A stretch of DNA of 64,000 nucleotides, taken from contig SWDH01000029.1 in NCBI GenBank assembly GCA_005116945.1, positions 119,620 to 183,619 of the forward strand, written 5' to 3'. This document shows positions 1-9,335 of this stretch, piece by piece. Source of the stretch: Nitrospira sp. (lineage in GTDB: Bacteria; Nitrospirota; Nitrospiria; Nitrospirales; Nitrospiraceae). Numbering within the stretch: position 1 is the stretch's first letter; every line of letters starts with the position of its first letter. The notes under the pieces were generated by a model. The model saw only the letters and a list, made by a program, of their open reading frames with translations. It ran no database searches and had not been told where the DNA came from. Made by a program: the position numbers and the translations under genes.

Positions 1-152
1 CTGCTGCCGAACTGACACCGGTTCGAGAAATCGACAACCGCCGCATTGGAACCGGTAGACCAGGTCCGATTACACTATCTCTACAGAAGACCTTCTTTGC
101 CATTGTCCGCGGGGAAGACCTTTCCCATGAGGCGTGGCTGACCCGCATGTAG
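1..152 (+). CDS. ilvE: Branched-chain amino acid aminotransferase, C-terminal end (partial)
   Basis: This is the last 49 codons of a gene that begins before the window, read in frame from base 3 to the TAG at 150-152. The translation has the C-terminal pattern of class IV PLP-dependent branched-chain aminotransferases: [12 protein letters not shown], then GRPGPIT, a FFAIVRGE block and a terminal HEAWLTRM. IlvE performs the last transamination in valine, leucine and isoleucine synthesis in the cytosol. It converges on the secG operon with about 170 bp between. The family call rests on C-terminal motifs only. Confidence 0.8.
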   Translation, partial: AAELTPVREIDNRRIGTGRPGPITLSLQKTFFAIVRGEDLSHEAWLTRM

Positions 153-250
153 TACGAGCTGAAACAGGCTCAGTCCGACTGCTCTGCGCCTCGCTGCGGC
201 ACACCCTTGAGAACTGACCGGTTACACTGATCTGTTTAGCGGGTCTCGTG

Positions 251-290
251 AGTGCGCTGAACTCGACGAATCAGATAAACCAGGCGCACT
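251..290. terminator. Inverted repeat between convergent ilvE and secG
   Basis: AGTGCGC at 251-257 pairs exactly with GCGCACT at 284-290 around a 26-nt loop, between two convergent genes. There is no T-run on either side, so a bidirectional terminator is only a guess from position. Confidence 0.25.
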
Positions 291-322
291 CCACCGACGA
301 GGGCGGGATTTCCGGTGCCTTG

Positions 323-685
323 TTAGTGTTTGCCGGAAGAAGAGTCGCTAGGGTTGTGGCTCTCAGCAGCTGGGGCTGCAGGCGTGGTTGGTGTGGTTGC
401 AGGGGCGGTCTGAGACGATTCTTTCTTTTTGAGATCGATGACCGTTGAAGAAAACGTCCGTTCTTTGGCGAGCATAGCCAGACTCAGCGAAGTCAGCATG
501 AAAATGGCCGCGACGACAACCGTGAATTTGCTCAAGAAATTTGCAGGACCTCGACTCCCGAACACGGTCTGGCTCGAGCCCCCGAATGACGCGCCGATTT
601 CAGCGCCCTTCCCTGATTGCAAGAGGATGGCACCGACCATGAGAAAACAGACGAGGACATGAATAATAATGAGGACAATGTACAT
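323..685 (-). CDS. secG: Preprotein translocase subunit SecG
   Basis: Small inner-membrane subunit of the SecYEG channel. The protein (120 aa) starts MYIVLIIIHVLVCFLMVGAI, a first hydrophobic helix. The SecG signature LLQSGKGAEIGASFGG follows, then a second helix (TVVVAAIFMLTSLSLAML) and a Pro/Ala/Ser-rich tail. The ATG at 683-685 is chosen because GGAG lies 5 nt upstream and the helix begins at once; a longer in-frame start would overlap tpiA. It is last in gap-pgk-tpiA-secG, 14 nt after tpiA. The low-complexity tail is longer than in many SecGs but typical of the family. Confidence 0.93.
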   Translation of the reverse strand: MYIVLIIIHVLVCFLMVGAILLQSGKGAEIGASFGGSSQTVFGSRGPANFLSKFTVVVAAIFMLTSLSLAMLAKERTFSSTVIDLKKKESSQTAPATTPTTPAAPAAESHNPSDSSSGKH

Positions 686-699
686 GACACTCCGATCAA

Positions 700-1470
700 T
701 TAGGCTCGCGGTATCTTCGCAAAGGTTAGAATTGTAGCAAACGAGTCTAGATTGAGGCAAGCCCCTCCTACTAAAGCCCCGTCGATTGAGTCGCAGGCGA
801 GGAGCGAGGCGATATTCTGGGGTGTCACACTTCCGCCGTACAGGATTCTCATGGCCGAAGCGATGTCGCTATTCCATCCTGTTTCAACGAACAGCCGGAT
901 TGAACGATGCACGGTCTCGGCTTGTTCTGCCGTGGCGGAGCGTCCGGTGCCAATGGCCCAGACCGGTTCATAGGCGATGGTGACGGTCGCCAGCTCATGT
1001 GTGGATAATCCTGTCAGGCTGCCGTTAAGTTGAGCCGTGATGACCGATTCCGTTCGGCCAGCCTCGCGGTCCGCCAGTGATTCTCCCACGCATAGTATCG
1101 GATAGAGCTCGTGTTTCAGTGCTGCTCGGACCTTCTTCTGAACGAGCTCATCCCGTTCGTTGAAGAGCGTGCGCCGTTCTGAGTGGCCGACGATCACATA
1201 GCGGCAGCCAAGGTCCCGCAACATCGGGGCAGACACTTCTCCGGTAAAGGCCCCCTGCGGTTCCCAATGTACGTTCTGTGCGCCAAGGCTGATCCAGGAG
1301 GAGGGGCCTAGGGCAGTACGGGCCGATTCGAGTGCTGTAAAGGGCGGTGCAAGGACCACATCGGCGTCTGGGGATGCAGGCACTCGTTCACGGAGGTCGC
1401 GAATAAATGCAGCGGCCTCCGAGGCGGTCTTGTTCATCTTCCAATTGCCGACGATGAGGGGTTTACGCAC
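700..1470 (-). CDS. tpiA: Triosephosphate isomerase
   Basis: Interconverts dihydroxyacetone phosphate and glyceraldehyde 3-phosphate in the cytosol. At 256 aa it is standard length. Catalytic residues are visible: K11 in GNWKMN, H96 in VGHSERR and E168 in AYEPVWAIGTG. The phosphate-binding YGGSV motif is near the C-terminus. The start is GTG (1468-1470) with only a weak Shine-Dalgarno sequence, so translation may depend on the upstream pgk. Third gene of the operon, 54 bp after pgk. Confidence 0.97.
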   Translation of the reverse strand: MRKPLIVGNWKMNKTASEAAAFIRDLRERVPASPDADVVLAPPFTALESARTALGPSSWISLGAQNVHWEPQGAFTGEVSAPMLRDLGCRYVIVGHSERRTLFNERDELVQKKVRAALKHELYPILCVGESLADREAGRTESVITAQLNGSLTGLSTHELATVTIAYEPVWAIGTGRSATAEQAETVHRSIRLFVETGWNSDIASAMRILYGGSVTPQNIASLLACDSIDGALVGGACLNLDSFATILTFAKIPRA

Positions 1471-1524
1471 GGGTGTCTCGACGCTCGAAGGTGGTAGAGG
1501 GTCTGCACTTATGTGACGAGCCGA

Positions 1525-2724
1525 TTACGCCACTCGATCGGGGAGGGCGGTCAAGCCCGGTAGTTGTTTGCCTTCCAGCAATTCTAGAGCGGCGCCACCG
1601 CCGGTCGAGATGAAGGACATATTGTCTGATTCGCCGGCTCGATGAACGGCCAGGGCTGTTTCGCCACCGCCGACGATTGACAGGCCATAGGCATTGGCAA
1701 CTGCATGAGCCATCGCGAATGTTCCTCGCGCGAAGGCATCAATTTCAAATACGCCCATTGGTCCGTTCCACAGAATGGTTTTTGCGTTCTGGACTGCTTC
1801 GTCGAACAGTTTCACGGAGGCCGGGCCGATGTCGAGGGCATACCAGTCTTTCGGAATTTCCTGGACTGGGACGATTTTCGTTTCCGCCCCAGGATCGCGG
1901 CTGACCGCGACGACACAATCGACCGGCAGGTAGAATTTTACGCCGCGGGAAAAGGCATGCTCTTCAATGCCTTTGGCGAAGTCCAACATGTCGTTTTCGA
2001 CCAGGGAGTTGCCGATCTCTAGCCCCTTGGCCTTGAGGAAGGTAAAGGCCATGCCGCCACCGATAATGACTTTATCGACGCGCTTGCCCAGATTCTCGAT
2101 GACGCCGATCTTTCCCGACACTTTCGCTCCGCCGAGAATGGCGACAAAGGGGCGCACGGGGTTTTCGACAGCGCCCTCGAGATATTCGATTTCTTTCTTG
2201 AGGAGAAAGCCGGCGGCCGAAGCGGGAATGAATTTTGTGATGCCGACGGTGGAGGCATGGGCCCGGTGTGCGGCGCCGAACGCGTCGTTGATATACACAT
2301 CGCCGAGGGCCGCCAGCGCTTTGGAAAAGTCGTCGTCGTTCTCTTCTTCTTCCTTATGGAATCGGAGGTTTTCAAGGAGCAGGACGTCGCCCGGCTTCAT
2401 CCTGGCGACCATCCCTTCCACTACCGGGCCGATGCAATCGGGTGCAAACAGAATTTCCTTGCCCATCAGCCGTCCCAAGCGTTTTGCCACTGGGGCCAGA
2501 CTATATCGGGGATCGAATTTTCCGTTCGGTCGTCCGAGGTGCGAACAGAGGATCACCTTGGCGCCGTCGTCGATGGCTCGATTGATGGTTGGCAGAGTCG
2601 AGCGAATGCGGGTATCGTCGGTGATTTGGTGCGAATCGTCCAGCGGGACGTTAAAGTCCGCTCGGATAATGACACGCTTGTCTCGCAGTACAACATCGTC
2701 GATGGTTTGTTTACGCAGTCTCAT
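1525..2724 (-). CDS. pgk: Phosphoglycerate kinase
   Basis: Transfers phosphate from 1,3-bisphosphoglycerate to ADP in lower glycolysis, running in reverse during carbon fixation. At 399 aa it is standard size. N-terminal domain motifs RADFNVPL and SHLGRP bind substrate. The C-terminal nucleotide-binding domain has GGAKVSGKIGV, GGGMAFTFLKAKG and WNGPMGVFE, then GGGETALAV. A GGAG precedes the ATG. It is second in the operon, 82 bp after gap. In a lithoautotroph the set would serve gluconeogenic or reductive flux; that is inference. Confidence 0.97.
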   Translation of the reverse strand: MRLRKQTIDDVVLRDKRVIIRADFNVPLDDSHQITDDTRIRSTLPTINRAIDDGAKVILCSHLGRPNGKFDPRYSLAPVAKRLGRLMGKEILFAPDCIGPVVEGMVARMKPGDVLLLENLRFHKEEEENDDDFSKALAALGDVYINDAFGAAHRAHASTVGITKFIPASAAGFLLKKEIEYLEGAVENPVRPFVAILGGAKVSGKIGVIENLGKRVDKVIIGGGMAFTFLKAKGLEIGNSLVENDMLDFAKGIEEHAFSRGVKFYLPVDCVVAVSRDPGAETKIVPVQEIPKDWYALDIGPASVKLFDEAVQNAKTILWNGPMGVFEIDAFARGTFAMAHAVANAYGLSIVGGGETALAVHRAGESDNMSFISTGGGAALELLEGKQLPGLTALPDRVA

Positions 2725-2806
2725 TGCAGCTCCGTCATGTCCGTTCTTTTCGAGAGAGGATCAATGTGGAACAGAATCAGGCTGGGCAGGCATGAACCCA
2801 TCGTGC

Positions 2807-3904
<1,098 letters not shown>

Positions 3905-4006
3905 TCAAGCCATACCAATGAGGTAATACTGCACCAGGCCAAAGGAGTTCACGATTACCTGCATTGGAGGTCGAAAGGACTGGCTCGATGTCTGCGACCC
4001 TCTACC

Positions 4007-4036
4007 TTGCGTCTCTGTCGCCGGGTTCGCTACAGT
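4007..4036 (+). promoter_or_regulatory. Possible sigma-70 promoter for mutS2
   Basis: TTGCGT (4007-4012), an 18-nt spacer and TACAGT (4031-4036) sit about 40 bp before the GTG start of mutS2 in the 256-bp divergent gap with the gap gene. The match is moderate and read by eye. Confidence 0.3.
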
Positions 4037-4076
4037 TCATCGATTCCAGCGCGAGACGTTTTTCTTTGAGGTATCG

Positions 4077-6482
4077 GTGAATCTCTACGAACAGACCATG
4101 ATGGTGCTGGAATGGCCCAGGCTGCTCGATGTCCTTGCCTCTCACGCCCGATCGGCAATGGGAGCAGCACGTTGTCGTGGCCTCGAACTAGCGACTAGCA
4201 TCGATGATTCCCAGCGACGCCAGCAGGAAACCACAGAGATGGGCCAGATTCAAGCCTCCGGTGAGGTCCTGCCGGCTTTGTCATTTCCTGATATTCGGGA
4301 CCCACTCGCCCGAGCGAAGAAAGGGGCGGTCTTGGAGGTTCATGAACTGCGGGATTGCGCGATGGTGTTGGAATTGCTGGAGGAGAACAGTCGTTTCGTG
4401 AGGCGGCATCAACAGGACGCTCCTGCACTGACATCGGCCGCCTCGCCTCTACTCTCGGTCGATGAACTGCGATCTCTGACAATCGCTTTGGACGCGGCGA
4501 TCCATCCCGACGGCTCGATCAAAGAGTCGGCGACGCCGGAGTTACGGCGCGTGACCCATCAGGCACAGGGGCTGAAACAAGAGATGCGGCACCGGGTCGA
4601 CCAGATGCTGCACTCACGTCGCTATGAGGATGTCCTGCAGGAACAGTACTTCGCCCAGCGAGAAGGCCGCTATGTCATTCCAGTGAAAGCAGATATGCGA
4701 GGGCGTGTTTCAGGAATTGTTCATGACGTATCGGCGAGCGGGGCGACGGTGTTTGTTGAACCACGCGAATTAGTTGAGCTGAACAATTCGATCAAAGTGA
4801 CGGATCTTGAGATCGAGCGGGAGGTGCGCCGTATCCTCCGCGAGTTGTCCGCCCTCGTTGCCGCACAATCTGAGGTCATACTGGCGGGGCTCGACGCGCT
4901 GGCTGTGTTGGATGGTATCGCGGCGCGGGCATCGTTTGGCCGTCAATTGAAGGCACATCCAGTTAGGCTCAACGATGAAGGGCGCATACGGCTTCTGCAG
5001 GCCAGGCACCCCTTGCTTGTGTTGTCGAAGGAGCAGGTAGTCGCTAACGATATTCTCCTAGATGAATCGATTCAGGTACTTGTCATCTCCGGCCCTAATA
5101 CGGGCGGAAAGACCGTGACCCTCAAAATCGTGGGGCTCTTTGCCTTGATGGTTCGAGCCGGATTGCACCTGCCTTGCGATGCGGGATCAGAGATGGCGTT
5201 TTTCCCCGACGTCTATGCCGATATCGGCGATGCCCAAGATTTAGCCCGCGATCTGTCCAGCTTTTCGGCGCATATGATCCAGATGATTCAGCTGCTTGAT
5301 GAAACAGATCACCAGCCACGCGGTGATGAACAGCCCAAGCCGCGGCAATGGCTGGTCCTTCTGGATGAACCGGTCACCTCAACCGATCCAACTGAGGGAG
5401 CGGCCCTGGCCGAAGCATTACTGTGCCGGTTGGCCACGCTGGGAATGAAAGTTGTCGCGACGACGCACTACGGATCGCTGAAGACGTTGGCCCATACGAT
5501 GCCGGGCTTTGCGAATGCCAGCGTCGAATTTGACGTGGCGACGCTCTCGCCGACCTATCGGCTCTTCATGGGGGTGCCGGGCGGGTCGTCTGCGCTGGAA
5601 ATTGCCGGCCGATTGGGGATGGATCGAGCGTTACTGGATGAGGCGAGGCTGAAGCTCCATCAAGATGAGCGGGCCATGGAAACGATGCTCCACGATTTAC
5701 AGGTCACGCAACGGCAGTTGACCAATGATCTGGCCCGGGCTGTTGAAGCCAGGCGCGAAGCGGAACAGGCAGAACAACGAGCGAAGGCGCAGCTGGCTCA
5801 TCTGGAAGAAACGGAACGGGAAGCGCAGAAGGGTCTCAAGCGAAAACTCAATGAGCAGTTCAGTCGCGCACGGGCGGAAGTGCAAGCCACGGTCGATGCC
5901 GTTAAGGGCGAACAGAAGTTGATCAAAGCCAAAGCGGCGAAGCAACGATTGTTCGAACTCGAAGCGCAGACGAGAGCTGAATTGACCCCGCCTGGCACGC
6001 CGATTCCGCTTGAGCAGTTGGGAGTGGGGGATCAGGTGGAGATCAGCGGGCTCGGCATGACTGGTACGCTCCTTGAGGCGCCACAAGAGAAGAAGCGTGT
6101 GAGGGTGAAGGTGGGAGAGGGGGAGCTGCTGGCCACCGTGGCGAATCTTATTGGTCTTGCGCGAGGGCAGGCAGTCCCGCCGTCGCCAGTATTATCGACT
6201 CCTCGACGGGTTTCCTCAGGAGGTGGGTTGGGGCTCGATGAACAGACGGTCGTGGATGTGCGAGGGAAGGCGGCGGACGAGGCGTTGGATGACGTGATTG
6301 GGGCGCTGGATCGTGCGACGATGGCTGGCGTACCGTTTCTCCGCGTTATCCATGGCCATGGCACGGGTAAACTCAAAGCGTCGTTGCGAGTCTATTTGAA
6401 AGAGTCACCCTATGTGGCGGAGTTCCGCGCGGGGGATCGGGCTGAAGGTGGAGATGGCGTGACGATTGTGAAGCTGGGGTAA
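4077..6482 (+). CDS. mutS2: Endonuclease MutS2 with C-terminal Smr domain
   Basis: MutS-family ATPase without the mismatch-recognition domain, associated in the family with recombination control and ribosome rescue. 801 aa, starting at GTG 4077 after a GAGG. Walker A GPNTGGKT is at about 339-346. Walker B LVLLDEPVTSTDP is at about 426-438; the textbook MutS2 form is DELGAGTDP. A long charged coiled coil rich in Glu, Arg and Ala follows at about 510-650. The Smr nuclease domain at about 725-801 has VDVRGKAADEAL and HGHGTGKL. It stands alone, divergent from the glycolytic operon. Confidence 0.95.
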   Translation: MNLYEQTMMVLEWPRLLDVLASHARSAMGAARCRGLELATSIDDSQRRQQETTEMGQIQASGEVLPALSFPDIRDPLARAKKGAVLEVHELRDCAMVLELLEENSRFVRRHQQDAPALTSAASPLLSVDELRSLTIALDAAIHPDGSIKESATPELRRVTHQAQGLKQEMRHRVDQMLHSRRYEDVLQEQYFAQREGRYVIPVKADMRGRVSGIVHDVSASGATVFVEPRELVELNNSIKVTDLEIEREVRRILRELSALVAAQSEVILAGLDALAVLDGIAARASFGRQLKAHPVRLNDEGRIRLLQARHPLLVLSKEQVVANDILLDESIQVLVISGPNTGGKTVTLKIVGLFALMVRAGLHLPCDAGSEMAFFPDVYADIGDAQDLARDLSSFSAHMIQMIQLLDETDHQPRGDEQPKPRQWLVLLDEPVTSTDPTEGAALAEALLCRLATLGMKVVATTHYGSLKTLAHTMPGFANASVEFDVATLSPTYRLFMGVPGGSSALEIAGRLGMDRALLDEARLKLHQDERAMETMLHDLQVTQRQLTNDLARAVEARREAEQAEQRAKAQLAHLEETEREAQKGLKRKLNEQFSRARAEVQATVDAVKGEQKLIKAKAAKQRLFELEAQTRAELTPPGTPIPLEQLGVGDQVEISGLGMTGTLLEAPQEKKRVRVKVGEGELLATVANLIGLARGQAVPPSPVLSTPRRVSSGGGLGLDEQTVVDVRGKAADEALDDVIGALDRATMAGVPFLRVIHGHGTGKLKASLRVYLKESPYVAEFRAGDRAEGGDGVTIVKLG

Positions 6483-6492
6483 TGAGAGGAGG

Positions 6493-6600
6493 GCCTGGCT
6501 GATCCCCTTTGCTCGCAGAACGTGCGTAGTGGAAGATCAATCAGCCCCCATCCCTAGAGAGATAGCGAGCAAGATTGGAGGGAGCATGTATACCGTTCGA
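6493..6600 (+). repeat. Repeat family B, copy 1
   Basis: Contains the family B blocks TTTGCTCGCAGAACGTGCG, AGTGGAAGATCAATCAGCCC and TTGGAGGGAGCATGTATA, shared with the copies near 9.9, 29.6 and 31.1 kb. The last block carries a Shine-Dalgarno-like GGAGG and the ATG taken here as the start of the next gene. Confidence 0.75.
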
Positions 6601-7509
6601 TCGAAGTGGATAGGCTTCGGGGAAAAGCGGCCTGGCTGCCCAATGAGCACTGCTATAGCGTTGATCCTATTGGTCGTCGGTTTTTCCGAAGCAGGTGAGG
6701 TTCGAGCTGCTGGGATGAATGATGTTGAAGCTGTGCCGCCTGCCAATGTGCTGAGTGAGGCTGCGTATCTCGTCAGCGATGTTGCTCGTCAGTGCGAGCC
6801 AGGGACAAAATCCGGCCGTGCGGGGGGCAGCGATGATGAGAAGACTGCGTCGGGCATCCGCTACATGGTCAAAACGCCGGTCAACTACCATGCAAGCATT
6901 GCCCATCCGCTACTTATGGTCTATGCGCCGGCGCGCACCAATCGGTATGCGTCAGAAGACTTTGTCCATCTGACGCAAGAAGCGACGGCGGCAGGTTTTA
7001 TTGTGGCCTATGCCGATCACCGCACTATGAGTTCTAAATCGATCGAGGAGCTTGCTGCGATACCTGGACTGATCGAACAGAAATGGTGTGTCGATCACAC
7101 ACGGATTGTTCTCACCGGCCATTCTGACGGCGGGACGACGGCCATGGCCATCGCGTTTCTCGATGGCACCAAACATATTCCGGCGGCGATTGCTCCGAGT
7201 GCCATGGGTATCAGGGGTGAGGACTTAAAGGCCTATCAATGTCCTGACTCGCTCCCCGTCATGCTCATGCACAGCAGCCAGGATAGGCTGTTCCCAGGCT
7301 ATGGAAAAGAGGCGATACAGTGGTGGGTTTCCTGTAACGGCTGCGAAGCCACCCCCCCTGTTAAAGATGCCGATGGTTGTGTAACGTATAGGGGGTGTAA
7401 GAACAACGTCACCACACGGTACTGCGAAGGCACGGGTTCACACACCACATGGCCTGGGAACAACAAGGCGATCATCGAATTTTTCAGAGGCAGCCAAGAC
7501 CTCCGTTGA
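6586..7509 (+). CDS. Secreted alpha/beta-hydrolase of the polyhydroxybutyrate depolymerase / LpqC esterase type
   Basis: Probable extracytoplasmic serine esterase, 307 aa from ATG 6586. The nucleophile elbow GHSDGG is at 178-183 (Ser180), D233 lies in SSQDRLFPG and H286 in GTGSHTTWPG, a complete catalytic triad. A hydrophobic stretch AIALILLVVGF follows the basic N-terminus and suggests a signal peptide. Several cysteines near the C-terminus could form disulfides. The ATG at 6586 has GGAGG upstream, but both come from repeat B; an ATG at 6643 is an alternative that gives a shorter signal peptide. The substrate cannot be told. Confidence 0.7.
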   Translation: MYTVRSKWIGFGEKRPGCPMSTAIALILLVVGFSEAGEVRAAGMNDVEAVPPANVLSEAAYLVSDVARQCEPGTKSGRAGGSDDEKTASGIRYMVKTPVNYHASIAHPLLMVYAPARTNRYASEDFVHLTQEATAAGFIVAYADHRTMSSKSIEELAAIPGLIEQKWCVDHTRIVLTGHSDGGTTAMAIAFLDGTKHIPAAIAPSAMGIRGEDLKAYQCPDSLPVMLMHSSQDRLFPGYGKEAIQWWVSCNGCEATPPVKDADGCVTYRGCKNNVTTRYCEGTGSHTTWPGNNKAIIEFFRGSQDLR

Positions 7510-7646
7510 GTAGGCGTGGTTGGCCTCAGTACGTCAACCGTGACCATCCCTCCACTCTCGAACCGGTTTGTTTCGGCGTCTGGCCGAAGCCGTGTCGGTC
7601 GTTCCCATGATCAACGCCATGCGCTGAACTGCACAGGGAGGATGCG

Positions 7647-8015
7647 ATGAACAATCTACTGCGTGCCACCGTGACGCACCACGTTGGATGGGGTGTTCTG
7701 ATCCTGCTCTGTTCGCTCGCTGCTGCAAGCTGCGCCCAGCCTGTTCAGACGGTTGACACGACCTCGTTCGGTCCATCACAGGATCAGCAGACCATTGCCG
7801 GTTACTATCGAGCCGAGGCAATGGTCCTCAAAGAGAAGGCTGCCGCGATAGCCGAGAGCGCTGTTCGATATGAACAGCTCTTCGGTCCTGAGTCCGATTG
7901 GGTGAGCGGATCCCGACAACTCTCGCAGTACTATGCCGTAGCGGCTCAGGATCTGGAACGTCGGGCTGACGCCTATGAAGAGGCTGCGAAAACGGGACGG
8001 CAGCGGCGTCGTTGA
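7647..8015 (+). CDS. Small predicted lipoprotein
   Basis: Not recognised. 122 aa. An N-terminal hydrophobic segment GVLILLCSLAAASC ends in a lipobox-like AAASC, so a lipid-anchored envelope protein is likely. The mature part is charged and helical (RAEAMVLKEKAAAIAESAVR and later EDLERRAD-type heptads) with a very basic end RQRRR. GGAGG sits 6 nt before the ATG. It lies 59 bp before the SPFH lipoprotein on the same strand, and the two may be cotranscribed. Confidence 0.65.
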   Translation: MNNLLRATVTHHVGWGVLILLCSLAAASCAQPVQTVDTTSFGPSQDQQTIAGYYRAEAMVLKEKAAAIAESAVRYEQLFGPESDWVSGSRQLSQYYAVAAQDLERRADAYEEAAKTGRQRRR

Positions 8016-8074
8016 CTGGCAAAGAGGTTGTGGAGGTAGAAAGAGGAGTGCCGACCATTACAACAGGAGGATCT

Positions 8075-8932
8075 ATGAAGCCTTCAGCGTATTTTCGCAC
8101 GATCGTGCTGGTAATTCCGGTTCTGTTGTTGACGTACGGCTGTGGAACGACCGTCGACCAAGGGAAGCGAGGACTGCGCTGGAATCCGCTTACGGCGGGG
8201 CTGGGGAAGGAACCCCTGAAAGAAGGGTTTTATTCGCATGCGCCGTGGAACAGTGTGTTCGAGTACGATGTTCGGTATCAGAGCTTTACGGAAAAGGTCG
8301 ACGCGCTGACTGCTGACGATCTTTCAGTGACGCTGCATGCGGCCATCACAATGCGTCCGGTTGGGGAGGAAATCTATTATCTCGCTCAGGAGGTGGGACA
8401 CAACTGGTACGCGCAGCTCGTGCGGCCCCAGTTCCTGTCGGCTGTGCGAGGAGTTGTCGCCCAATACACGATGGTCACGCTTCCTGAACGGAGCAGCGAA
8501 ATCGGCAACAAGATCGAAGCGGTGATGGTCGAGTCACTCAAGGGGCGGCATTTGGACGTCTACAGTGTGGCCTTGTCCGAAATCGAATTTCCTCAGATGG
8601 TGTTGAAATCCATCGAGCAAAAGCAAGCGAAGGAACAGGAAAAGGAGCAAAAAGAATTTGAGGTGCTGATTGCGCAACGCAATGCCGAGATTGCCAGGAT
8701 TCAAGCCAAAGGCGAGGGCGACGCGTTGCAAATTCGCGCCGAAGGCGAGAGTGAAAGCCTGCGCATCCGCGCCAAGGGTCAGTCTCAGGCCCAGGAGATC
8801 ATCACGAAAACGCTCACGCCAGATTATCTCAAATTCAAATTGTACGAGAACCCCAGCACCAAGACCATCATCGTGCCGGATAAGTTGAATGTGCCGCTCA
8901 TCGTGAATCCTGGACACGATCAACCGCGCTAA
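8075..8932 (+). CDS. SPFH/prohibitin-domain protein with lipoprotein-like signal
   Basis: 285 aa. The start ATG 8075 follows GGAGG at good spacing. The N-terminus has a hydrophobic run VLVIPVLLLTYGC consistent with a lipobox-type signal, though Tyr at -2 is unusual. The SPFH core (about 30-190) includes SVTLHAAITMRP and a C-terminal part EIEFPQMVLKSIEQKQAKEQ. It leads into a Glu/Lys/Gln-rich coiled coil (about 185-250) with repeats of the type IRAEGESE and IRAKGQSQ. SPFH proteins form membrane-associated oligomeric scaffolds; the partner here is unknown. Confidence 0.75.
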   Translation: MKPSAYFRTIVLVIPVLLLTYGCGTTVDQGKRGLRWNPLTAGLGKEPLKEGFYSHAPWNSVFEYDVRYQSFTEKVDALTADDLSVTLHAAITMRPVGEEIYYLAQEVGHNWYAQLVRPQFLSAVRGVVAQYTMVTLPERSSEIGNKIEAVMVESLKGRHLDVYSVALSEIEFPQMVLKSIEQKQAKEQEKEQKEFEVLIAQRNAEIARIQAKGEGDALQIRAEGESESLRIRAKGQSQAQEIITKTLTPDYLKFKLYENPSTKTIIVPDKLNVPLIVNPGHDQPR

Positions 8933-8944
8933 GCGGGATGGGAA

Positions 8945-9260
8945 GGGAGCGGCCAGGGGCCCTTCTTGCTCGCAGAACGCGCACGATAAGAATGATGGGA
9001 AGGCACCCACATTGGTCCTGTGCTCCCGGAACGCGCGCCCTGAGAGGGGGGAGACGGGGCAGCCTGGCCGTCCTCCTGCTCGCGGAACGCGCACGCTCAG
9101 AAGGTGCTCGTTCGACGCGCGCAATCGAGGATCGACCAGGCGGCCCCTTGGAGGGAACAGGAAGCGAGTGTGGAGGGAGTATCTGTCGCCTCGTTCGACG
9201 GCCGCAGGGGGACCAACATGGGTACCCTTCCCAGAGAGGAAAGGCAAGCGAGCTTGGAAG
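8945..9260 (+). repeat. Repeat family B, copy 2 (left border of BrnTA)
   Basis: Fills most of the 403-bp gap 8933-9335. Three imperfect tandem units begin CTTCTTGCTCGCAGAACGCG (about 8962), CCTGTGCTCCCGGAACGCG (about 9017) and CTCCTGCTCGCGGAACGCG (about 9075). GTGCTCGTTCGACGCGCGCA then closes a hairpin-like pairing. A GGAGGGAGTATCTGTCG block near 9174 matches the family's right end. No convincing gene is present in it. Confidence 0.7.
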
Positions 9261-9281
9261 GGGCCATTGAAGGGGGTTGTG

Positions 9282-9321
9282 TTGACGAGGTGAGGCAGGT
9301 CGGTATATTGTTATCGTATAC
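9282..9321 (+). promoter_or_regulatory. Promoter and candidate operator of the brnT-brnA unit
   Basis: TTGACG (9282-9287), a 16-nt spacer and TATATT (9304-9309) form a good sigma-70 promoter just upstream of brnT. Over the -10 lies an inverted repeat, GTATA (9303-9307) and TATAC (9317-9321). BrnA-type antitoxins autorepress their operons, so this dyad is a plausible operator. Confidence 0.5.
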
Positions 9322-9335
9322 AGACTAAGAAATGC

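Noticed and set aside
153-322. Possible tRNA-Leu next to secG, as in some genomes
   Set aside because: Neither strand gives an acceptor stem, a GGTTCGAATCC-like arm or an anticodon loop; only an unrelated 7-bp inverted repeat is present.
8938-9328. Three overlapping plus-strand ORFs of 70-110 codons
   Set aside because: They run through repeat B copy 2, have Arg/Gly-rich low-complexity translations and no start signals.
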